Shown here piece by piece: positions 57,976-64,000 of a stretch of 64,000 nucleotides of DNA; position 1 is the stretch's first letter; the number at the start of each line of letters is the position of its first letter. The translations under genes were made by a program, and so were the position numbers. Location of the stretch: assembly GCA_006212045.1 (NCBI GenBank), contig PZPK01000002.1, forward strand, positions 186,001 to 250,000, written 5' to 3'. The notes under the pieces were generated by a model. The model ran no database searches. It had not been told where the DNA came from and saw nothing but the letters and a program-made list of their open reading frames with translations. Source of the stretch: Oleiphilus sp. GTDB lineage: Bacteria > Pseudomonadota > Gammaproteobacteria > Pseudomonadales > Oleiphilaceae.

Positions 57976-58422
57976 CTATTTCTCAAAGTTGCATTGAACC
58001 AACTTGAGTTTCTTGTAGCGCTTCCCCACTGTGCATACCTTGCATGAATGGTCTTGACCGTTTTTGCTATCAGACGGCTCTAGCACAGCAAATCCAGCTT
58101 TCATTCTTCGTTTCTTACGGCGAGCCTGCTTTTCCAAAAAACGCTGCTCACGAATTGCATCATCTAGGCGTTCTGTATCAGTGTCACCTGTTGAACGCGC
58201 TTTGCGTTTCTCACGTTCGAGCAGCTTTCGAGCATGTCTAGCTTCGGACTCCACCGAAGCGAAGTTTTTTCTCAACCGTTCGGCTTTGGCCTCCTCTAGA
58301 TTAATAATCATGCTTTGCGATTCTTGGATGAGCAGGTCGCCATTTTGAATGGCGGATTCTAACCACTCGTTTGAATAACCCCTTGATTCGCTTCGCTCTT
58401 TATAATGTTGAGTAAGTTTCAT
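57976..58422 (-). CDS. Basic helical protein with C-terminal Cys pair, unknown
   Basis: The 148-aa protein is strongly helical and basic (ERLRKNFASVESEARHARKLLER, RFLEKQARRKKRRMK) with a C-terminal CKVC motif (HSCKVCTVGKRYKKLKL) that could bind zinc. It lies 5 bp after the 248-aa gene, so the two are one operon. No family recognised. Confidence 0.65.
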   Translation of the reverse strand: MKLTQHYKERSESRGYSNEWLESAIQNGDLLIQESQSMIINLEEAKAERLRKNFASVESEARHARKLLEREKRKARSTGDTDTERLDDAIREQRFLEKQARRKKRRMKAGFAVLEPSDSKNGQDHSCKVCTVGKRYKKLKLVQCNFEK

Positions 58423-58427
58423 AGCAC

Positions 58428-59174
58428 TTATCCATCCACTAAACAGTTTACGGTAACCATATCTTTGAAGGCCTCAATATGGGTTGGCGAGTTTAGATAG
58501 GTCGAGGACTTAAACTTTCGGCGGTTTTGAAGCCAGTGACGCGCATCTTTAGCCGCTATTGCTGTCATTCCACTGATAGACTTCGCTCTTAACTCTTTGT
58601 GGACCACGTTCCTGACAGACGCGTCTTTCATACCCGCAAGCAAGGCCACCTCATGAACGGAAAGATATTGCTCTTCGCCCCCATAATAGCTGAAATCAAG
58701 TTTTGCTCTGGCCGAAGCCATATTCATAACCACGATGAGTGAGTAGGCCTTCCGCCCTCCCCATGACTCTTCACAGGAATCAAACAACTCGTTGTAGGAG
58801 CGCATTGTTCGACACAAATCGTCGAAACTCTGTAAGACAAGCATTTGCTCAACCTTCTCCGGCTTGTCTTCAACAAGTGTCCCGTCTTCCGTGTAATGCA
58901 TCAGAAATCGAGGGACTCCTTCAACGCCATAGCTATAAAACAGCTCGGCCGCGTAGGTATCCAATTCAAAGTCTGCTAAGTATGCGTGTTTTCGCTCTGG
59001 AGACTTAACAAGCAATACGCTGTGTACTGCATCCATGAAGTCTTCGCTGTTTTCGCGCATGTCTTCCAACATCTTGTCGCGAGTTAGCACACCGATAAAC
59101 GCTTCATAGCTCCTTCGTCCGTACTCTGTTGGAGGGGCATAGAATGCATAACGAGATTCTTTTTTGTTTTCCAT
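58428..59174 (-). CDS. Protein with a C-terminal helix-turn-helix, unknown
   Basis: The 248-aa protein has a winged- or MerR-like helix-turn-helix near residues 180-225 (YLSVHEVALLAGMKDASVRNVVHKEL, then TAIAAKDARHWLQNRRKF), as in proteins that recognise a specific DNA site. The first 170 residues are not recognised. An interrupted palindrome at 59249-59275, 75 bp upstream of its start, is a possible operator. It heads a two-gene string with the 148-aa gene. Confidence 0.7.
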   Translation of the reverse strand: MENKKESRYAFYAPPTEYGRRSYEAFIGVLTRDKMLEDMRENSEDFMDAVHSVLLVKSPERKHAYLADFELDTYAAELFYSYGVEGVPRFLMHYTEDGTLVEDKPEKVEQMLVLQSFDDLCRTMRSYNELFDSCEESWGGRKAYSLIVVMNMASARAKLDFSYYGGEEQYLSVHEVALLAGMKDASVRNVVHKELRAKSISGMTAIAAKDARHWLQNRRKFKSSTYLNSPTHIEAFKDMVTVNCLVDG

Positions 59175-59248
59175 ATATGATACCTTAACGTTATTTTTAT
59201 ATCAGATATGGGTATTTAAGCAGCGCTTCAGGTCAATGTCAACCAATG

Positions 59249-59275
59249 TGATATTTTAATGATTCACCAATATCA
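59249..59275. promoter_or_regulatory. Interrupted palindrome, possible operator
   Basis: TGATATT and AATATCA are separated by 13 bp in an AT-rich gap (59175-59345). Related pieces (ATATCAGATAT near 59200) lie nearby. It could be bound by the helix-turn-helix protein encoded at 58428-59174. Confidence 0.4.
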
Positions 59276-59345
59276 TATTTTCAGATCATTCTTTATTTTT
59301 ATGATTTATAAATAATCAATATGGTCATATTCAAAAAGTATATCT

Positions 59346-60119
59346 TCATCGATCTATTCGAACTTCAATCCGCTTCTCTAGCAGTGCCCCGAAAAACAGT
59401 TTAAAAACCTTATGCTCATTCTTTTGCAACAACCGTTCTGCATATCGGCATTCAGATTTAACAAAAGTAAGCCGTTTGTCTTCGATGACAATGGCATTGG
59501 GGTACATCATGAAATCAGACCTGACTAAAGAATATAGCCCTGAGGTCTCTCCATTCATCGCTGCACAATAGCGCACAAGCGCCAGAACATCCGCGATCTC
59601 GACGTCGTTAACGTCGGGCGGTTTGTTGAGATCCGGATTCGGCAATAAACCTGCGCAGCGCAATAGCATTTGCTCCACGATATGTTCTGTTTGTTCAACA
59701 GAAGGCGGGATTGAACACTGAATAGGAAAGCTCTGCCATTTGGTGCTATTTCGAAGCACCCTAAAACGCAGCTGTAACTCTGGCTGGAAGGCGTTCATAT
59801 GGAATTTGATCGGTGAAGTGGGAGTACCATATGGCTTGAAGGTCTTTTCAACATTCCCCGACTTCGGGAAGTAAGCCACTGATATCGTCAGAGGGATATC
59901 ATGAATCGGAGCGGTAAGTAGTATCTCTCCCCAAGGGCTAACTTGAATATTAAAATCCTTCGCCTTAAGTCTCTTGAAAAGCATTTTGATGAAACTGAAA
60001 ACAAACTGCTCCTTATCATGTGGCACATCAATACCATGCACCTGCCTCGAGTGAAAAACGAGCGCGGGTCGCAGCTTTTTTGCCCGTCGAACTGCTCGGG
60101 AAAGCCCTTCAATGTTCAT
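59346..60119 (-). CDS. Protein of unknown function
   Basis: The 257-aa soluble protein has no recognised domain. The C-terminal part (MMYPNAIVIEDKRLTFVKSECRYAERLL) has a beta-strand/helix pattern. It overlaps the upstream gene by 11 bp, so the two are translated together, and an AATAAGG box precedes its ATG. Confidence 0.65.
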   Translation of the reverse strand: MNIEGLSRAVRRAKKLRPALVFHSRQVHGIDVPHDKEQFVFSFIKMLFKRLKAKDFNIQVSPWGEILLTAPIHDIPLTISVAYFPKSGNVEKTFKPYGTPTSPIKFHMNAFQPELQLRFRVLRNSTKWQSFPIQCSIPPSVEQTEHIVEQMLLRCAGLLPNPDLNKPPDVNDVEIADVLALVRYCAAMNGETSGLYSLVRSDFMMYPNAIVIEDKRLTFVKSECRYAERLLQKNEHKVFKLFFGALLEKRIEVRIDR

Positions 60120-60960
60120 CCTTATTCACCAGCTTAATATGGCAACTCCCCTGTCGTTTGCCGACCAAGCCTTTCTGCGTGATATTTGAACCGTAAAGCA
60201 CGAGGTCGCCCTCGTAGTAATCCACCCTTTCGATTTGCAGTTTGGACTTAAGACCGGTGTTGCAGTATATCCAATCACCGATACATAGCCCGAAAACGCG
60301 GTAAAGCAGTTTTTTACCCAAGCGCTCTCTATCTAAATCCGCTTGTTGTAGTTGTTTTTCAAGGCTGCACAATTCAGCCACCAGCGCATCAGCATATTCT
60401 GAAAATTTTGCATGAGCAGGCTCTCGTGCTCCATCGGCTTTGGTCAACGCAGACTGCACGTCATCTAGGGCATCTTTTCTTTTCCATAGATGTTCAGTCT
60501 CCTCGGAGTTAGCCTCCAACTCTTTAATCAAACCATTGGCCAATGGCAGTCCAAGGCGAGCCATGTCAATTTTGCGAAACACCTGGGACTCGTTGATAAC
60601 TTCTGAGAAAACGACCGGGACGGTACGAAAGTTTGCTTGTTTATATGGCTTTACCGCACCGGAGAAGTAAACCTCCGTCGGTGTCACGTGCAAGAAACTG
60701 GGAACGTCCCTGTAATAACGCTCTGTATGATAGAAGTACCAAGAGATTTTGGTTGTCTTCTGTTTAATTTCATCCAGTTCATGTTCGCTCAGTAAGGTTC
60801 GTAAATGTTTTATCTCTTGCAGTAGTTGGCCGGAGAAATCAACGAATCCATATAATGGCAGCGGGTCAATCTCCCAGCCTCTGACATTATCAGGCATGTC
60901 AGCGACAAGCCGCGATACGCTCAAGCAACAGAGCCGCTTGGTTTCATGAATGGTCTTCAA
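60109..60960 (-). CDS. Protein of unknown function
   Basis: The 283-aa protein has a helical middle (residues about 140-200, Glu/Lys/Ala-rich) and a beta-rich C-terminus (VFGLCIGDWIYCNTGLKSKLQIERVDYYEG). It starts with a TTG at 60960 behind AAAGGA. It leads a two-gene overlapping pair. No family recognised. Confidence 0.65.
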   Translation of the reverse strand: MKTIHETKRLCCLSVSRLVADMPDNVRGWEIDPLPLYGFVDFSGQLLQEIKHLRTLLSEHELDEIKQKTTKISWYFYHTERYYRDVPSFLHVTPTEVYFSGAVKPYKQANFRTVPVVFSEVINESQVFRKIDMARLGLPLANGLIKELEANSEETEHLWKRKDALDDVQSALTKADGAREPAHAKFSEYADALVAELCSLEKQLQQADLDRERLGKKLLYRVFGLCIGDWIYCNTGLKSKLQIERVDYYEGDLVLYGSNITQKGLVGKRQGSCHIKLVNKDEH

Positions 60961-62366
60961 AGGACGGTCCTTTATACCTGTGCAATCGCACCAAGCAAAT
61001 TAGTTTGGGCTATTTGCAATCTGAGGTTGGAAACGGGTTACTCACCAAGATTTGTATCCCCCTTTGTTTTGAGCAAAACTTGGTGGGAAGCATGACGTCA
61101 TCCGTGTGCAAAGAAAATGGCGGCAAAGCTAAATAAAACAGACAAACCCAACTTCGAATATTTCTTTTGTTCTGATGAGGTAGCCGACCAAATCAACGAG
61201 TGAATTTTACTACCGGTTTTCATACATTTCGGCCGTTAACGAAGACGAGTTCAACGGCCACTATTAGACAGAAGCGGACACAAAACTGAGAAGTCTTATG
61301 GTTCTATTTTGGCAGGTTTATCGAGCAATCAGAGAAATTTATATCTGGCAGCAGAAGAATCGTGGATCCGCCACTAAAACATGTAGACACCGAATATCGC
61401 TATGTTCAGTAATAACGATGTTCTGGGGGTGGGCAATAATTGCCCACTCGAGCCACTGTTTCATTTGAAACATGAGAATCGAGCCCAGGTTGGTGCTGCC
61501 AATGTATTGGACCAGGGCGTCCCGCCCTGCTCTGATCCGGCAGTTGGGTTTGGTATGGGTATCTTGCGACAGAGCGTCTCCGATCACTTCCGGGTCGCTG
61601 GCACAACTGTGGACACCGAAAATTAGCAAAGCCATTAACGGTGGTGCTGAGGCGGAGGGCAATAATTGCCCACTCAAGCCACTGATTTATATGAATCAGT
61701 GAAGTCGGCCCAGAATGCCCCCTTCCAATGACTTGAATCCAGACGTACTGGCCCTCTCCCTGCTGATTGTCGGTTTCGGTATGCGGGTCATGCGTCAAAG
61801 CATGTTCGCTCACTCCAATTTGAGAGTAAACCGCCAAAACTGTGTACAGCACAAATCAAGAAAGTCAGCAATGACGCGGGCTGCGGGGTGGGCAATAATT
61901 TCCCACTAGGGCCGATGTTTCATATAAAACAATGACAAGAGCCGAAGATCACGATTCTTCGCGATCGGCTAAACCAGCCCCCCTTTTCCTCTTTGGTCCG
62001 GCATGGAGTAGTAAGTATCTCCCACAAGAGCGACACTAGTTATGGTGATCCAATAACGCTGGGGCTTTTATATGATCAGTTTAGATTCTAGGATACTTAA
62101 AACCCAGACTAGGAAAATCAGCAATGAAGGGGATCTCGATGTAAACTTTGGGACAAGGCTTTCCATGAGCAACGAAATTTACCCCCCTAAATTTTGAAAT
62201 GCCAATTTGGCATCTCAACTTAGCGCGCATTAGATGCGGCCAGTGTGTTGCAGCGATCAATTGAAACCACCAAAGAAAGCGGACAAAATTACTTGTTCTG
62301 GAAATACAGAGGATTACAGACATTCAAGGTGATTGAGCATCACATTACCTTAGTGAGAAAAGCGGA
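60961..62366. other. Gene-free stretch with diverged 230-bp repeats
   Basis: About 1.4 kb without a supported protein gene. Short open frames (61339-61677, 61406-61852, 62081-62323) overlap repeats or lack translation signals. It contains a large interrupted hairpin CACCAAG/CTTGGTG (61043-61085) and the three-copy repeat at 61432-61930. It separates the leftward unknown genes from the cassette array. Confidence 0.5.
61432..61930. repeat. Three diverged copies of a ~230-bp unit with two hairpins each
   Basis: The palindrome GGGCAAT-A-ATTGCCC begins at 61432 and 61657, with a one-base-changed copy at 61890; spacing is 225 and 233 bp. Each is followed within about 25 bp by a second hairpin: GTTTCA/TGAAAC (61459-61472), CACTGATT/AATCAGTG (61680-61701) and GTTT/AAAC (61917-61930). 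Downstream flanks also align partly. The second stem differs in sequence but is paired in all three copies. Confidence 0.75.
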
Positions 62367-62455
62367 CCTTAGAGCGCCGCCAGCATGCGCGGCTTTGTAG
62401 TGGAGGCGAAGCCGCAACGGAAAAGCCGTCGCCGAGCCTAGCCTTGTTAGGAGGC
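62367..62455 (-). repeat. Possible degenerate attC site after the 280-aa gene
   Basis: Directly after the stop codon (minus strand) GCCTCCTAACAAGGC is followed by several imperfect palindromes (GGCGACGG with CCGTTGCGG, AAGCCGCG with GGCGGC) and, at the far end, CTCTAAGG in place of the expected GTTAGGC. Size (89 bp) and place fit a cassette recombination site with a decayed R' box. Confidence 0.45.
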
Positions 62456-63298
62456 TTACTCATACCAGCTCGAAATATCTACGCTAAATCTATTAAGGGC
62501 AATGGAACTACCCAATGGTTGTTTAAATAGAACTTCCATTTCACTGTATACGGGAAACGAAGCCGGAATTTCAGCCCCATTTCCTTTACGCCGATCAGAT
62601 GCTGACCCATACATTAAGGTCGCTCCAATACTCCCATCGACATGCATCTCAATAGAGCTTACGCCAATTTTAACAACAGAAATTTTTTCTGCTGTTATTT
62701 CCTCAATGTATTGATGGGTTGATATTTCCATTAACTCAACAACCGATTCACTGTTTATTCTGTCGATCAGAACGCTATCTATATTATCGAAGAGCTTATC
62801 CGCAACTTCTGTTCTCAGCTCATCAATCTTGTTAACAAAGTCAAGAGTTGCTGAAAGGCATTCATCTGCGGTTCTTTCAATATCTTCGATTGAGCTTTTG
62901 AATGTTGCTTCTTCTATATGTGTAAATCCACTTAGACGATTGATAATAGCGATCAATTCGCTTGAAACCTCATCTATCTCATCAATACAAAGTTTTTTCG
63001 TTACATAGAAATCAGAAAGCCCACCTTGAATCGCAAATTTAATGCGATGTTTTCGAGTAATTCCTGTAGATGATGTCTTATCCGGCGAAAACCATTGGCA
63101 TTGCTGAAGCTCATCATCTGGTGCTAACCGGTGTAAAACATGCCTTGTGAGTTCGCGCAGAGCATACGCAAAATTGTTCAACCTAAGTGGGTTTGGTGTC
63201 AAAAGATTAACAAAGGCAGAGTCTAATAACTCCTTCTCAAAGCCGTCAAGGAGGACACTGTTTATTCTTTCTTGGTATTGCTCTCTCAATCGATCCAT
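62456..63298 (-). CDS. Cassette gene, unknown (R-x4-H motif protein)
   Basis: The 280-aa protein has a conserved-looking core NPLRLNNFAYALRELTRHVLHRLAPDDE (about residues 36-63) containing R-x4-H (RELTRH), as in HEPN ribonucleases, and IQGGLSDFYV. I recall similar proteins being annotated as pPIWI-associating nucleases but cannot confirm it. The ribosome-binding site AGGAGG overlaps the end of the upstream attC-like site (GTTAGGAGG), as in integron cassettes. Confidence 0.7.
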   Translation of the reverse strand: MDRLREQYQERINSVLLDGFEKELLDSAFVNLLTPNPLRLNNFAYALRELTRHVLHRLAPDDELQQCQWFSPDKTSSTGITRKHRIKFAIQGGLSDFYVTKKLCIDEIDEVSSELIAIINRLSGFTHIEEATFKSSIEDIERTADECLSATLDFVNKIDELRTEVADKLFDNIDSVLIDRINSESVVELMEISTHQYIEEITAEKISVVKIGVSSIEMHVDGSIGATLMYGSASDRRKGNGAEIPASFPVYSEMEVLFKQPLGSSIALNRFSVDISSWYE

Positions 63299-63305
63299 CT
63301 ATCCT

Positions 63306-63354
63306 CCTAACAGTGCGTTTAACGCACCCTGCGGTCCGTTAAACGCTTTTTAGG
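63306..63354 (-). repeat. attC-like cassette site, copy A
   Basis: Read leftward it runs CCTAAAAAGCGTTTAACGG, 10 nt, CGTTAAACGCACTGTTAGG. GCGTTTAACG and CGTTAAACGC form a 10-bp stem and the outer CCTAA/TTAGG also pairs. GTTTAAC fits the R'' consensus RYYYAAC and GTTAGGA nearly fits R' (GTTRRRY). It is 47/48 identical to copy B at 63627-63674. Confidence 0.7.
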
Positions 63355-63596
63355 CATGCGAGCCCCTGTTGATTGATGGACTGTTTGATCCATTCGTTTT
63401 TATCAATATTTGAGGGACGTTGCGAAAGCTGACGGATTATCCAAATATTCAGATGATCCCAATTGCTACCTTTACCATTAAGCCAAGCCTCAGAAATGGC
63501 TGTTTCGTTTGCTAGCTTTTGGGCCGTTTTCCAAGTGCTTTCGGTCACTGTAATGGTTATCTGCAGCTCATCATCCATGAAGTGACGAGTTTCCAT
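63339..63596 (-). CDS. Small cassette gene, unknown
   Basis: The 85-aa acidic protein starts at the ATG at 63596 behind GGAGGAG. No family is recognised. Its last codons (CLKSV and the stop TAA) lie inside the attC-like site, so the site is partly coding, which happens in compact integron cassettes. Confidence 0.65.
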   Translation of the reverse strand: METRHFMDDELQITITVTESTWKTAQKLANETAISEAWLNGKGSNWDHLNIWIIRQLSQRPSNIDKNEWIKQSINQQGLACLKSV

Positions 63597-63626
63597 TTGT
63601 TGCTCCTCCCTGATTCGTTTTTATTG

Positions 63627-63674
63627 CCTAACAGTTCGTTTAACGCACCCTGCGGTCCGTTAAACGCTTTTTAG
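63627..63674 (-). repeat. attC-like cassette site, copy B
   Basis: 48 bp nearly identical to copy A (one mismatch). Read leftward it ends ACTGTTAGGC, a perfect GTTRRRY box. It lies between the peptidase gene stop (63676) and the 85-aa gene. Confidence 0.72.
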
Positions 63675-63675
63675 T

Positions 63676-64000
63676 TTAGGATATACCGCCATAGCCTTTC
63701 ATTTTTCCAAGCGACGCCGCGACAGTATAAGGTAATAAAGTAGTGCCGATAAACAACCCATCCTTTTCCTTGTAGCTGTGCAAAATGCCAACTAGTTTTG
63801 GTAAAGACCAATCTTGTGAGAACTCATGACCATAAGGCCAAGCAAAGATAGCCCCGCCACTTACACCGTTAGGGCTCGGAGGGTTTATACGTTGGCCGTT
63901 TTCAGGGGATACAGCACGCTTTTTATGGAAGTTAACTATTATATTTTGATCTGTTAAAAAGCCATGTTTTGAATAAACGCTTTCTTCTGCAGCTACACCA
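63676..64000 (-). CDS. Trypsin-like serine peptidase, C-terminal part (cut by window edge)
   Basis: Leftward frame open from the window edge to TAA at 63676-63678 (108 codons visible). PNGVSGGAIFAW contains the catalytic-serine motif GxSGG of chymotrypsin-fold peptidases, followed by LVGILHSY and FIGTTLL as in the final strands. The His and Asp of the triad would be upstream, outside the window. As a cassette gene it precedes attC copy B by only 2 bp. Confidence 0.65.
   Translation of the reverse strand, partial: GVAAEESVYSKHGFLTDQNIIVNFHKKRAVSPENGQRINPPSPNGVSGGAIFAWPYGHEFSQDWSLPKLVGILHSYKEKDGLFIGTTLLPYTVAASLGKMKGYGGIS

Noticed and set aside
61339-61852. Leftward frames of 112 and 148 aa in the repeat region
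   Set aside because: They overlap each other in different frames and follow the repeat units; their similarity between copies comes from the DNA repeat.
61432-61930. CRISPR array
   Set aside because: Only three units spaced about 230 bp apart with imperfect repeats; far too long and diverged for CRISPR.
62081-62323. 80-aa leftward frame
   Set aside because: No ribosome-binding site, odd composition, and no link to a cassette site; could not be supported.

Overview
The window looks like a chromosomal segment of a free-living, probably marine, gammaproteobacterium. The left part (1 to about 26.5 kb) is ordinary core genome: a tandem tRNA-Asp/tRNA-Val operon, purEK, an iron superoxide dismutase gene, a gspN-gspC-gspD block of a type II secretion system, fxsA-groES-groEL behind a near-perfect heat-shock (sigma-32) promoter, an ampG-like permease, yajQ, several cyclic-di-GMP and response-regulator genes, and a three-gene glycerol-3-phosphate/polyol operon with its own AraC-type regulator. 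The mix of families (FxsA next to groESL, GspN, YajQ, AmpG, Fe-SOD) points to Gammaproteobacteria; I cannot name a genus.

At 26.5 kb the chromosome changes character. An initiator tRNA gene (26531-26607) carries a 9.1 kb integrative element. A 51-bp perfect direct repeat of the tRNA 3' end (26558-26608 and 35622-35672) marks its ends, a tyrosine recombinase lies just inside the right end, an AlpA-like regulator lies further in, and paired 11-bp-phased repeats near both ends look like integrase arm sites. Its cargo includes a Mrr-like putative nuclease, a DUF2971 protein, a lipoprotein and several unknowns. No conjugation or phage structural genes are visible.

From 35.9 to 51.6 kb there is a DNA-phosphorothioation defence locus of the Ssp type. 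sspB, sspC and sspD run rightward and sspA faces them. Divergent from sspB is a leftward operon of restriction-type genes: a PLD-helicase, a 69-aa protein, a DndD-like SMC ATPase, a Dnd-associated small protein, and an SspE-like DUF262/DUF1524 effector. A Dnd-associated methyltransferase-like gene faces that operon. One modification module thus appears to sit beside two different effector modules. Immediately beyond (51.7-57.4 kb) is a compact four-gene operon with no name I recognise: a RecB-like nuclease/RNase H/Upf1-type helicase of 1128 aa, an HNH nuclease, a DUF6998 PD-(D/E)XK-like protein and a cytosolic-type 5'-nucleotidase. It is the best candidate here for an undescribed defence system. 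Upstream of it on the same strand lie an ASCH-domain gene and four unrecognised genes (57.5-61.0 kb).

The right end (61.0-64.0 kb) is repeat-rich. First comes a gene-free stretch with three diverged copies of a roughly 230-bp unit, each with a palindrome plus a second hairpin whose stem bases change together. Then comes what looks like an integron-type cassette array: small leftward genes separated by nearly identical 48-bp attC-like sites, ending in a truncated trypsin-like peptidase gene at the window edge. No housekeeping gene is recognisable after 26.6 kb, so the accessory region continues beyond the window.
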